Of a DNA stretch of 64,000 bases, positions 35,681-44,346 are shown piece after piece. The position numbers were made by a program, and so were the translations under genes. The stretch is taken from NCBI RefSeq assembly GCF_012027495.1, contig NZ_SNUK01000002.1:372001-436000 (forward strand), read 5' to 3'. Every line of letters begins with the position of its first letter. Within the stretch, counting starts at the first letter, position 1. This DNA is from Thermococcus sp. JdF3. Its GTDB lineage: Archaea > Methanobacteriota_B > Thermococci > Thermococcales > Thermococcaceae. Under the pieces are notes generated by a model. It had not been told where the DNA came from, ran no database searches, and was given only the letters and a program-made list of their open reading frames with translations.

Positions 35681-36399
35681 TGTACGTTTCAATAACGTTT
35701 GACGTCGAACACGACTGTCCGCCGTACCTCACGACGACGAGGGGCATGGAGGACGGGCTTCCGAAGCTGCTGGATTTGATGGCCGAAAAAAAGGTGAGGG
35801 CAACGTTCTTCTTCACGGCGGAGATGGCCAGGCGCTTCCCTGAGCTTGTTAAACGGGTCATCGATGAAGGACACGAGCTGGGGAGCCACAACTACAACCA
35901 CGAGCGGCTGGACAGACTCACCAGGGCCGAGGGTGAAAGGGCCATCGTGAAGTCCCTGAAGGTGCTGAGGGAGTTCGGGGAGGTCCTCTCGTTCCGCGCG
36001 CCCAATCTGCAGTTTCCGGATTATTATTACCGCGTACTGGAAAGGAACGGCATCCTGGTGGATTCGTCGAAGGCGACCTACAAGGGCTACCGCGAGGGGG
36101 TCAGGTTTTTCGGTGATGTTCTTGAAGTCCCGGCATCTACCACGAGCTCGGTCATAAGACTGCCCTGGAGGGCGCAGAAGCTCATCCATGCCCGCCTGAA
36201 GGAGCCCCGCGTTTACTTCGCCCACCCCTGGGAGTTCGTTCCCATGCAGAGGGAAAAAATCCGGTGGGACTGCAAGTTCAACACTGGAGACAAGGCCGTT
36301 GAACTGCTCGGAAGGTTAATCGACCACTACCGGGGCCAGGGTGCAAAGTTCCTCACGATGGGGGAGTACTACGAACTGTACCAAAAACTTAAACGGTAG
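35677..36399 (+). CDS. Polysaccharide deacetylase (NodB-type)
   Basis: A 240-residue carbohydrate esterase family 4 protein. The catalytic and metal residues lie in SITFDVEHD (Asp pair) and ELGSHNYNHERL (two His), with SFRAPNLQFPDYYY as the third motif and a C-terminal HPWEF. It would remove acetyl groups from N-acetylated sugars. There is no signal peptide, so it may act on a cytoplasmic lipid-linked precursor. It starts by ATGA overlap with the GT4 gene. Confidence 0.85.
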   Translation: MMYVSITFDVEHDCPPYLTTTRGMEDGLPKLLDLMAEKKVRATFFFTAEMARRFPELVKRVIDEGHELGSHNYNHERLDRLTRAEGERAIVKSLKVLREFGEVLSFRAPNLQFPDYYYRVLERNGILVDSSKATYKGYREGVRFFGDVLEVPASTTSSVIRLPWRAQKLIHARLKEPRVYFAHPWEFVPMQREKIRWDCKFNTGDKAVELLGRLIDHYRGQGAKFLTMGEYYELYQKLKR

Positions 36400-36426
36400 T
36401 GAGCCAACTAGAATCCGGTGAGAGGT

Positions 36427-37476
36427 ATGCGCGAGGCCACCTACTGGGAGCCGCTCGATGGCGGAAAGGTGAGGTGCAGGCTGTGCCCCCTCAACTGCAT
36501 AATAAACGAGGGCCAGCGCGGCTCCTGCAGGATAAGGAAGAACATCGGGGGTAAGCTCTACACCCTCAACTACGGGAAGGTTTCCTCCATAGCGGCCGAC
36601 CCGGTTGAGAAGAAGCCCCTCTTCCACTTCTGGCCCGGTTCGTGCGCCCTCTCGATAAGCACAGTCGGCTGCAACATGCACTGCAAGCACTGCCAGAACT
36701 GGGAGATAAGCCAGGCCGACGAGAACTTTCCGTACCTTCATGACGCGACCCCCGAGGGAATAGTGGCCCTGGCGAGAAAGTACGACTGTGAGAGCATAGC
36801 CTACACGTACAACGAGCCCGTGATATGGTATGAGTTCGTTCTCGATACGGCAAAGCTCGCTAAAAGGGAGGGAATTTACAACCTCCTCATAACCAACGGC
36901 TACATAAACGAGGAGCCCTTCAGGGAGCTGGCACCGCACATAGACGCCATGAACATCGACATCAAGGCCTTCAGCGACGAGTTCTACATGAAGATAGCCG
37001 GCGTTCCGGGCGGCGGGCCGAGCAGGAGAACCGCGGAGATAGCCAAAAAGGAGTTCGGAATCCACGTCGAGCTGACATATCTCATAATACCAACGCTCAA
37101 CGACAAAGAGGAGGAGATCAGAACCTTCGCCAGATGGGTGGTCGAGAACCTCGGGGACGACACGCCGGTTCATTTCTCCCGCTTCTTCCCGCACTACAGG
37201 ATGACCCACCTCCCTCCAACGCCGGTCGAAACGGTTGAAATGGCCCACCGCGTTGCCCGGGAGGAGGGGTTGAAATTCGTCTACATCGGTAACGTACCCG
37301 GGCACGATGGAGAGAACACCTACTGCCCCAAGTGCGGCAAACCTTTAATAGTCCGCTGGGGATTCGAAATCACCGGGTACAACCTGACCGACGATGGGAA
37401 GTGTAAGTACTGCGGCGAACCGATTCCCGTGGTGGGGGCATACCAAAAAAAGCGATATGACAGGACGTGGTGGTGA
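36427..37476 (+). CDS. Radical SAM enzyme, AmmeMemoRadiSam/PflA-like
   Basis: The protein has 349 residues. An N-terminal cysteine pair region (CRLCPLNC, GSCRIR) and the radical SAM motif CNMHCKHCQN (about 83-92) are followed by the TIM-barrel core (AYTYNEPVIWYEF, NIDIKAF). Two C-terminal zinc-type pairs (CPKCGK, CKYCGE) close the protein. This matches the AmmeMemoRadiSam radical enzyme, whose substrate is not known. The ATG behind GGTGAGAGGT is used. The stop overlaps the next gene as GTGA. Confidence 0.83.
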   Translation: MREATYWEPLDGGKVRCRLCPLNCIINEGQRGSCRIRKNIGGKLYTLNYGKVSSIAADPVEKKPLFHFWPGSCALSISTVGCNMHCKHCQNWEISQADENFPYLHDATPEGIVALARKYDCESIAYTYNEPVIWYEFVLDTAKLAKREGIYNLLITNGYINEEPFRELAPHIDAMNIDIKAFSDEFYMKIAGVPGGGPSRRTAEIAKKEFGIHVELTYLIIPTLNDKEEEIRTFARWVVENLGDDTPVHFSRFFPHYRMTHLPPTPVETVEMAHRVAREEGLKFVYIGNVPGHDGENTYCPKCGKPLIVRWGFEITGYNLTDDGKCKYCGEPIPVVGAYQKKRYDRTWW

Positions 37477-38309
37477 AATTGGAGACGATTGAGGTTATTT
37501 TCTACATCGAAGGCCTGGGAAGCGATAAGAAAGTTTTAGAAAGGGCTATGGAGGAAACCGCGGAACGGCTGAAGGCTGAAAAATCCATCAGGGTTCATGA
37601 CGTGAGGGTGGAAGAGATAATCGAAGACCCCGACAACGACACGCTGCCGTACTCCGGAATGATAGAGGCAAGGATCTCAGGACCCCTCAATGCGGTGTTC
37701 AATACCGCGGTGCGCTACGCACCGGCCGCCGTGGAGGTTGTATCCCCTCCAAAGATTGAGGTGGACGCAAAGGGACTCATGGAACTACTCGGAGGGATTT
37801 CCTACGCCATGGGGCAGCTCATAGACAAATTTGGCCCACTGGCGGCCTATCCTTCCCTGGAAGAGTTTCCCGAGCCCCGGATAGGGTACAGCAGGGAGGA
37901 GATTGAAGAGTTCATTGTGGAGGACAGAAAAATCCTCTACCGCTTTGTCGTGGAGGTCTTTGGGGACGACGAGGAAACCGTCACCAGGAATTTTGCAAAG
38001 GCCCTCGCGTATGAGGGATGCACCATAAACAAACTCGTTCCTAAAGTCCAGAGCGAAGACGAGAACGGAAGGAAGTACATACTAATCGCGGCGGAGCTTC
38101 TGTCCACGTTTGAGAATCTGATCCAGCTGACCGCCAAATATTCCCCCGTGGCGATAGCGATACTGGAACCCGAGGTGGTGGACATAACCGCTCCGGAACT
38201 CCAGGGTGCACTGGCGGATGTGGCGGGTTTTGTCTACGAGCTCACGATGCGCCCCCTGAAAAAGCGCATCCTCGAAAAAAAGAACACCGAGTTCAAGCTA
38301 AACCCGTAA
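37473..38309 (+). CDS. Hypothetical protein made of two repeated domains
   Basis: A 278-residue soluble protein. Residues about 5-130 and 150-270 repeat the same pattern: a strand and acid-rich loop (VIFYIEGLGSDKKVLERAME versus FVVEVFGDDEETVTRNFAKA), a strand block (ARISGPLNAVFNTAVRYAP versus AAELLSTFENLIQLTAKYSP), and then VEVVSPPKIEVDA versus IAILEPEVVDITA. It is therefore an internal duplication. The GTG start overlaps the radical SAM stop (GTGA), so both are co-translated and may work together. Function is unknown. Confidence 0.65.
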   Translation: MKLETIEVIFYIEGLGSDKKVLERAMEETAERLKAEKSIRVHDVRVEEIIEDPDNDTLPYSGMIEARISGPLNAVFNTAVRYAPAAVEVVSPPKIEVDAKGLMELLGGISYAMGQLIDKFGPLAAYPSLEEFPEPRIGYSREEIEEFIVEDRKILYRFVVEVFGDDEETVTRNFAKALAYEGCTINKLVPKVQSEDENGRKYILIAAELLSTFENLIQLTAKYSPVAIAILEPEVVDITAPELQGALADVAGFVYELTMRPLKKRILEKKNTEFKLNP

Positions 38310-38510
38310 GGTATTATCGTCAAAAGGCGAAAGGCCTATAGTCATTTAATTAAGCTCCCTTTCATTTTTACGGCAATGAGCGAGCTTTTTTTAAGCATAG
38401 AAAGGGTCTGAAAGCGAAAAGTATATATACCCCTTAAGGGCAGAAAATCAGTGACAACACATGTTAGACCATTCCAGGGCGTAAGCCCAAAGTTAGGGAG
38501 GTGTTGTGAA
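38310..38510 (+). promoter_or_regulatory. S-layer gene promoter and leader
   Basis: TATATATAC (38422-38430) is a strong TATA box with an A-rich BRE region before it. The expected transcription start is near 38447, giving a leader of about 64 bases that ends in GGGAGGTGTTGTGAA before the ATG. A weak inverted element (GGGCGTAAGCCC, 38478-38489) lies in the leader. A strong promoter and a long leader suit a very highly expressed gene. Confidence 0.6.
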
Positions 38511-40328
38511 ATGAAAGTGAAGAAGATCGCGGCCCTTGCTGTTGGTGCCGCCATGGTTGGAGCAACTATCGGCCTCGCCAGCGCTCAGCCGACCGTCCCG
38601 GAAATACCGAAGGACTTCTTCGTTAAGGACGGACAGCCCAACGTTAAAATCGTCGTTGGAAGCCAGGGTGCTGCTCTTGACGTTTCAAGCGCCGCTGACA
38701 TAGCTGTCGCTCTCGGTACCATGCTTTACACCACTGAGGACGTTAAGGTTAAGGACGCCAGCGTCGTCGTCAAGAAGGACACCGCCTACGATCCGGACGA
38801 CATCCCGGTGTTCGACAACACTTACACCGGCGAGTACAGGGACGGCGACAACCTCCAGGACCAGGCCTACTGGTGGAACGGCAGCTTTGACGCCGACGGC
38901 AACCCGATATTCAGCGAGACCCTCGACAACTCCGCCTGGGCGAATGGAATATTTGACCAGGGATGGGACGTCCTCGTCCCGAGCGCCATCGAGTGGAAGG
39001 ATGGCAACAACAACAACTACTGGCAGGACCCGAACGGAGAGTGGCACAGCGCCACTGACGTGATGCTCCACTACAACGTCCACATCGGCAAGGTTACCCT
39101 CAAGCAGCTCAACGACGACCCGACCGAGTACACCGACATCGACGACTTCAGCGACTTCACCCTCATAGTGGACAACGTCGTCGCCAACGTGACCTTCTCA
39201 ATCAACGCATACGAGAAGACCCTCTGGGACCCGGTCCTTGGAGCCACCGGCACCACCTACACCGTCAGCGACCTCACGCCGAGCTACTACAGCCTCTACG
39301 AGAGCAACGTTATCTCCGGCGTTGAGGAAGGGGACACCATCGACCTCTTCGGCAAGACCGTCAAGGTCCTCGACATCGGAAGCGACTACATCGAGTACGG
39401 TAACGACTGGGGTGAGACCTACATCGACGCCGGCACCACCAAGACCTTCGGCGACTACAGCATCAAGGTTCTCGATATAGACGTTAACCAGGAGAAGGCC
39501 CTCCTCGAGGTCTCCGGCCCGGCCGGAAGCGAGAAGATTACCCTCAACACCGACGACAACCCCACCGAGACCCTCTTCAACGGAGGCATAAGGGTCACCC
39601 TCAAGGACACCTTCATCGGTATCGGCGGAACCACCAGCGTCAAGGTCGAGGTCCAGACGGACATCAGCTACATCGAGGACGGCGACGAGTTCATACCGGG
39701 ATGGATCGCCCACCTCGGCATCAGCGGAGGCAAGCTCAACTGGTTCGCCCTTGAGAACAAGGAGGAGCTCGAGGGCAAGGAGGTCAAGCTCTTCGACACC
39801 TACGTCATGGACTACCAGGCCGACATCATGAAGAAGAAGAACCCCTCCGATGACAAGACCTACGCCGCCATGGAAGCCTGGGTTGTCATCGACCCGCTCA
39901 AGCCGAAGTACACCACCGAGACCCTCAGCGCCGGTGACACGCTCGAGGGATGGACCATCGACGAGATAACCGCCACCGCTGACCCGGCCCAGGCCGCCGT
40001 CGTCAGCAAGATAACCACCCCGATAACCGTCCTCGACACCGAGGTCATGGAGCAGGGCCTTGACAAGGTCGACAGCAACCTCATCCTCATCGGCGGTCCG
40101 GTCGTCAACAGCGTCACCGCTGCTCTCGCCGAGAAGCTCGAGGTCCCGAGCGACTACGACGGCTGGAAGGAGGAGTACGGCACCGGTGCCGACAGCGGCG
40201 TTGTCAAGTACATCGCCGAGTGCGGCGACATCAACGGCTACGGCGTCGTCCTTGTCGCTGGTACCGACAGGGAGGGCACCGCTGCCGCCGCCAAGGCCCT
40301 TATGGAGTACCTCGCTGGCCTCAGCTGA
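38511..40328 (+). CDS. slp: S-layer protein (thermococcal type)
   Basis: A 605-residue exported protein that forms the cell-surface lattice. The signal peptide KKIAALAVGAAMVGATIGLA ends near SAQ. It is followed by the conserved block PKDFFVKDGQPNVKIVVGSQ and AADIAVALGTMLY (S-layer N domain). The middle is acidic, Thr/Asp/Tyr-rich beta structure. The C-terminus (LILIGGPVVNSVTAALAEKL, GVVLVAGTDREGTAAAAKAL) is the S-layer C domain. Codon use is strongly biased to C-ending codons, as expected for high expression. The ATG with GGGAGGTG was chosen over one 20 codons upstream. Confidence 0.92.
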   Translation: MKVKKIAALAVGAAMVGATIGLASAQPTVPEIPKDFFVKDGQPNVKIVVGSQGAALDVSSAADIAVALGTMLYTTEDVKVKDASVVVKKDTAYDPDDIPVFDNTYTGEYRDGDNLQDQAYWWNGSFDADGNPIFSETLDNSAWANGIFDQGWDVLVPSAIEWKDGNNNNYWQDPNGEWHSATDVMLHYNVHIGKVTLKQLNDDPTEYTDIDDFSDFTLIVDNVVANVTFSINAYEKTLWDPVLGATGTTYTVSDLTPSYYSLYESNVISGVEEGDTIDLFGKTVKVLDIGSDYIEYGNDWGETYIDAGTTKTFGDYSIKVLDIDVNQEKALLEVSGPAGSEKITLNTDDNPTETLFNGGIRVTLKDTFIGIGGTTSVKVEVQTDISYIEDGDEFIPGWIAHLGISGGKLNWFALENKEELEGKEVKLFDTYVMDYQADIMKKKNPSDDKTYAAMEAWVVIDPLKPKYTTETLSAGDTLEGWTIDEITATADPAQAAVVSKITTPITVLDTEVMEQGLDKVDSNLILIGGPVVNSVTAALAEKLEVPSDYDGWKEEYGTGADSGVVKYIAECGDINGYGVVLVAGTDREGTAAAAKALMEYLAGLS

Positions 40329-40350
40329 AGGCCTTTTCTTCTTCCTTTAC
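40329..40350 (+). terminator. T-rich terminator after the S-layer gene
   Basis: CCTTTTCTTCTTCCTTTAC directly follows the stop codon. Pyrimidine tracts with several T runs are the usual archaeal termination signal. The next gene starts only about 30 bases later, so some readthrough is likely. Confidence 0.45.
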
Positions 40351-40378
40351 TTCCCAACACTTCTAGGAGGTTTCCAGG

Positions 40379-41161
40379 GTGTCAAGGAAGTTCTTGGTCG
40401 CGCTTGTTCTGGCAGTCCTGATTCTCTCGCCCATCGGCTACCTGCTGTACGGATACTCCAAATATGATGTCTCAGTAAACCCTGACAAACCCGCTCCGGA
40501 GCACACATACATAGTACTCAGGTTCCCGAGCGGCCAGTACGCTGTTTTCACGCTTCCCCAGTACGTCAATCTAACAATGCGCGGATTCAGAATACCCGAG
40601 GGAACAAAGGGCTACGCCATCAACGTTACGGGGTATATAACGGGCATACCCGAAGTCGATGTAAACATGACGATGAACGCGCCCTACCAGCGCTTCACAA
40701 TCGTGCTTGGAGACCCCAGCGTCAAGGTCTGTTCCTCCAATCCTGAGGAGTTTACGGGAAGCTGCTCGGACCGCACCGCGGCAGTGGCTGAGATGAGTGC
40801 CTTCACTGCCACACTGTTTAAACGGTACTACTACGTTGAGGCCCTGAAGAACGGGATGGACGAGGCCAGCGCGAGACAGTACGCATACGAAGAGACCATG
40901 AAGCGCCACGACACCAGGTACCTCTCCTTCATGACAAAGACCTCCCTCGGGCTGGGGAGGATAGGCAACAAAGACCACCTGGCAGTTGTGCTGCTGGGTC
41001 CGGCGGAAGGGGCCGAGGTGAACAGGGTCATCGTTCCCAGACCCGGGCTGATAGTCCTCGAGGGCAAATCCGACGGCGCACTCCGTGCGGAAGTGGTGTT
41101 AATCGAAAAAATCATGCAGTTTAAGTGGCCCACCGAGAACCAGACCACTACTTCAGGGTGA
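40379..41161 (+). CDS. Membrane-anchored extracytoplasmic protein of unknown function
   Basis: This 260-residue protein has an N-terminal membrane anchor (about 5-24, FLVALVLAVLILSPIGYLLY) and a large outer domain. Two cysteines (VKVCSSNPEEFTGSCSDR) could form a disulphide, and several N-x-T/S sites could be glycosylated. The C-terminus ends in TENQTTTSG. TAGGAGGTTTCCAGG precedes the GTG start. It lies just after the S-layer gene and may be a minor envelope protein; that is inference. Confidence 0.65.
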   Translation: MSRKFLVALVLAVLILSPIGYLLYGYSKYDVSVNPDKPAPEHTYIVLRFPSGQYAVFTLPQYVNLTMRGFRIPEGTKGYAINVTGYITGIPEVDVNMTMNAPYQRFTIVLGDPSVKVCSSNPEEFTGSCSDRTAAVAEMSAFTATLFKRYYYVEALKNGMDEASARQYAYEETMKRHDTRYLSFMTKTSLGLGRIGNKDHLAVVLLGPAEGAEVNRVIVPRPGLIVLEGKSDGALRAEVVLIEKIMQFKWPTENQTTTSG

Positions 41162-42896
41162 TTACATCCCCAAGGGTTTTCCTTTTCTCTTCCCCCACCA
41201 CCCGGAAGAATTCATCCCTGCTCCCGAAAGGCCTCTCCGCCAGTACTCTCACCACGGTTTTCTTCCCAATCCCCGGCAGGTACTGAAGAACCCTGGGGCT
41301 CTCACGGTTGACGTTTATCGGGACGGGAACTCCTGTGATGCTCCGGTACCCATGTCCAACTATCAGGACGTCGTAGAACCTGTTCAGGGGCACCTCCTTG
41401 GGCATGCCCACGATCAGGGGATAACTTCCTATCTGCCTGCCGTAGGTCAGGCCGTTCTCAAGGACCTCCGCGCGGACATCGCGGAGGATGGTTCCCACGG
41501 GAACAACGCGCCTGAGCATCGGGAGGTCTATCTCGTGCCTTATCTTGTATTTGTAGTGCTGGATGAGCTTCTTGTGCTTTTCGGTCTTGACCCTATCCCT
41601 CATGTGCCACAGGGGAGTTCCCGGAAAGACAACCACCTGTCTGATGTTTATCCTGCGGACCATCAGCCCATCGTCCAGGAGTCTCCTGAAAAACTGGAAA
41701 GTCAGCTCATAGCTCTTCTTTGTCTCCCCTGGAAGACCAAAAATCACGTTTATCCCGGGCAGGAGCCACGGCATGCCGTTGGGGCCCCGCTTTGCCCCCA
41801 CTTCGTTGAGTATCCTCACCGCCTCGTAGGTCTCCTCGGCGGTGGCGTTCAGGTTGTTGAGCTTCGCCACCTTCGGGTCGGCACTCTCGAGGCCGAAGGC
41901 AACGACGTTTCCGGGGGTTCCGTACTCTATTAAGATCCTGGCTATTCTGACGCTCTCCTCGGGGTAGTTGGCTATGACCGCAGGGTTGGCGTTGTCCACG
42001 TGGAGGGTCTTAAGCTCAGGTGCAACAGAGCGAATACCCCGGAAAAGCTTCTCCAGAGCCTCGGGATTGGGTACCGGGACTCTTCCGTCAGGTCTGGCCA
42101 TGTACGAGAAGATGCAGCTCTGTCTGCCGACCCGGAAGTGCCTCACCCCCAGGGTGTAAAGGACCTCGACCTCCGCAACGACGTCTTCAATGGGCCTGTC
42201 CTCAACGTTCCTGTAGCGCACGGGCTCGGTGCAGAAGGAGCAGCCGCCTATGCCCATCGCCTTGGGGCAGCCACGCTGGGTTTCTATCTCAGCTATCACG
42301 AAGTCGGGATAGTCTGGAAACTGCCGAACCACCTCCGCTCCGAGCAGTGCGTAGTCCCTCAGCTCCCCGTAGGTCCTGAAGCGGAGGGGGTCGGCATCGG
42401 ACGGATTAACGAGGTAGTCGTGCAGAAACGCCTCGAGGTCGCCGTAGACGATGTGGTCGAAGACAGACCGGGCAAGGAGAAGCTCGCGGGAGGTTATCCT
42501 CGTCCCGCCCGCGTGGGCGGAGCCCATGAACGCCGGGCCGCCGAGGATTTTAACTCCCCGAAACGGCCGGAGGAACCTCGCCACCTCCTCAACCTGGGAC
42601 GGGACTGCTGAGAGGTACTTGCCGGGGGTGTGCAGGCCACCTATGTACACGAGAACGTCCGCCCTCTCGAGTATCTCACGGGTTCGGGGGAAGTTCGGAG
42701 TCTTGTTCTTAGTGGCCACCCCCCTCTCACCCTCAAGGGCGGCCCTCAGGTCATCTATAGTTAGATAGAAAATTCTCGCGTCTCTTCGGGCCTTTTTTAC
42801 GGCGCCATACGCATAGCGCGGGTATATCCCCAGATACGGGGGGACACCAAGTCCCGCGGGCTCGTCGGTGTAGCCGTCGATGATGGCAACTATCAT
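41148..42896 (-). CDS. Radical SAM protein with C-terminal helix-hairpin-helix
   Basis: The protein has 582 residues. An N-terminal B12-binding-like region (DADVLVYIGG type strands, FRGVKILGGPAFMG) is followed by the radical SAM domain. The cluster cysteines are Cys210, Cys219 and Cys222, a spacing of C-x8-C-x2-C instead of the usual C-x3-C-x2-C. The C-terminus has a helix-hairpin-helix (YLPGIGKKTVVRVLAERPFG), suggesting nucleic acid binding. The ATG at 42896 is used; the frame further upstream is the promoter and the antisense of the ferritin-like gene. Its substrate is unknown. Confidence 0.8.
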   Translation of the reverse strand: MIVAIIDGYTDEPAGLGVPPYLGIYPRYAYGAVKKARRDARIFYLTIDDLRAALEGERGVATKNKTPNFPRTREILERADVLVYIGGLHTPGKYLSAVPSQVEEVARFLRPFRGVKILGGPAFMGSAHAGGTRITSRELLLARSVFDHIVYGDLEAFLHDYLVNPSDADPLRFRTYGELRDYALLGAEVVRQFPDYPDFVIAEIETQRGCPKAMGIGGCSFCTEPVRYRNVEDRPIEDVVAEVEVLYTLGVRHFRVGRQSCIFSYMARPDGRVPVPNPEALEKLFRGIRSVAPELKTLHVDNANPAVIANYPEESVRIARILIEYGTPGNVVAFGLESADPKVAKLNNLNATAEETYEAVRILNEVGAKRGPNGMPWLLPGINVIFGLPGETKKSYELTFQFFRRLLDDGLMVRRINIRQVVVFPGTPLWHMRDRVKTEKHKKLIQHYKYKIRHEIDLPMLRRVVPVGTILRDVRAEVLENGLTYGRQIGSYPLIVGMPKEVPLNRFYDVLIVGHGYRSITGVPVPINVNRESPRVLQYLPGIGKKTVVRVLAERPFGSRDEFFRVVGEEKRKTLGDVITLK

Positions 42897-42981
42897 GGTC
42901 TGGAGTTCGCGGGCCCTTTTAAAAATCAATCGCCGGCGAAAAGTATAAACACTCAAAACTCGTAACGTACCGGGGAGGGAT

Positions 42982-43524
42982 ATGGCAAAGCTTTCCCGCA
43001 GGACGGAAGAGGAGAAGGCCAGGTTTAGGGAGATACTAACGGCAATCTCAAACCTGAACCACAGGGAACTGCTGGCGTACTGGATGAACCAGGAAGCGAA
43101 GAAAGCAGAAATGTACCACAAGCTTTACCAGCTCAGCCGCGACGTAAACTGGGATGAGCGGGTCTCCAAGCTGTTTTTCCAGCTTTATAAGGAGAGTCTC
43201 GGGCACGCAGAAGCACTTCTTAAGATGTTCCACGAAATGTTTCCCGGGGAGAAGCCCCCAGAGGTCAACGTTGCCCCTCTGGAAGTAGAGCTGTCGGAGG
43301 AGCGCCTGAAGGATCTGGTCTACCACGGTAACCTCCGGGAGATCCTTGAATACCTGATGGGAACGGAGAAGCTGGCCCACGACGTGTACCGGCACCTGGC
43401 GGAGAGAACGGAGGATGAAAACTCAAAAGCAACCCTCATGTGGCTCGCGAACATAGAGAACGGTCACTACCAGAAACTCAGAAACCTGCACATAACACTG
43501 TTCGGAACCGAACCGGGGGAGTAA
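42982..43524 (+). CDS. Ferritin-like/rubrerythrin-like diiron protein
   Basis: A 180-residue four-helix protein with no signal peptide. The helices carry possible metal ligands: WMNQEAKKAEMYHKLY (E-x-x-H style), ESLGHAEALLKMF, LMGTEKLAHDVYRHL and ANIENGHYQKLRN. The third helix (GTEKLAHDVY) resembles the first helix of the DUF2202 proteins at 4.3 and 6.2 kb, so it may be a cytoplasmic relative. It could act in peroxide or iron handling. It is divergent from the radical SAM gene. Confidence 0.7.
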   Translation: MAKLSRRTEEEKARFREILTAISNLNHRELLAYWMNQEAKKAEMYHKLYQLSRDVNWDERVSKLFFQLYKESLGHAEALLKMFHEMFPGEKPPEVNVAPLEVELSEERLKDLVYHGNLREILEYLMGTEKLAHDVYRHLAERTEDENSKATLMWLANIENGHYQKLRNLHITLFGTEPGE

Positions 43525-44346
43525 TCAGCCCAGGACGCCCTCCGCAGAGAGAAACTCCTCTATATCCCTGACCTCCAAGGGAGTCAGCTGAAAGACCCTC
43601 TTCCCGGCGTGGGGCACTGCCTCAAGGAGGCCGCGAACCCGTTTGAACTCTTCCTTGCTCAGCCCCAGCATGTGGTGCGACTTTTTGAGGGCCGCCAGGA
43701 CGGTGCTTCTCCTGTGCTGAAAGAGGGCCCTAACCAGATCCTCGTTCAGTTCAATGCGCTCGTCCCTTGGTCTGGGCTCAAGAACGATGACCGCGGAGTC
43801 AACCTTGGGTCTCGGCCAGAAGGCCCCCCTGCCGATGCGCTCCACCAGCTCGGCGTAGGCCTTCGCCCGAACCATCAGTGACAGGCGGGAGTAGTTTTTA
43901 TCCCCTGGCTCCGCCACCATCCTCCGGGCAAACTCCAGCTGGTATATTAAAACGGCACGATCAAACTCATGCCTCAAAAAGCGGAAGGTTATGGGGGACG
44001 AAATTTGATACGGGAGATTGGAGACTATCTTATTGAACCTCGGGAAATCAACCTTCAGGGCGTCGCCCTCGATTATTTCAACGTTGGGCCAGTCGTATTC
44101 GGCCCTCAAAATCTCCACAAGGCGACGGTCTTTTTCAATGGCGTACACCTTCCCGGCGCGTCTGCTCAACGCATCCGTCAGAACCCCGAGGCCGGGCCCG
44201 ACTTCGAGAACGGAGTCTTTCTCACCCAGCTCTGCCCGCTCAACGTTGCGCTCGATTATATCCGGCACTACCAGAAAGTTCTGTCCCAGGTCAGAATTTG
44301 CCTTAAGGTGGTATTTTGAAATTAGAGAAAAGAGGCGCTCCCTCAT
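43525..44346 (-). CDS. ksgA: 16S rRNA dimethyladenosine transferase
   Basis: A 273-residue SAM enzyme that dimethylates two adenines near the 3' end of 16S rRNA. Motifs are SDLGQNFLVVPDII, VLEVGPGLGVLTDAL, AIEKDRRLVEIL, EGDALKVDF and the catalytic NLPYQISSPI. It is the last gene of a compact unit (L21e, RpoF, DUF655, KsgA) and overlaps DUF655 by four bases (ATGA). Confidence 0.95.
   Translation of the reverse strand: MRERLFSLISKYHLKANSDLGQNFLVVPDIIERNVERAELGEKDSVLEVGPGLGVLTDALSRRAGKVYAIEKDRRLVEILRAEYDWPNVEIIEGDALKVDFPRFNKIVSNLPYQISSPITFRFLRHEFDRAVLIYQLEFARRMVAEPGDKNYSRLSLMVRAKAYAELVERIGRGAFWPRPKVDSAVIVLEPRPRDERIELNEDLVRALFQHRRSTVLAALKKSHHMLGLSKEEFKRVRGLLEAVPHAGKRVFQLTPLEVRDIEEFLSAEGVLG

Noticed and set aside
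36316-37305. A 329-codon open frame antisense to the radical SAM gene
   Set aside because: It is a shadow of the AmmeMemoRadiSam-type gene with no start signals.
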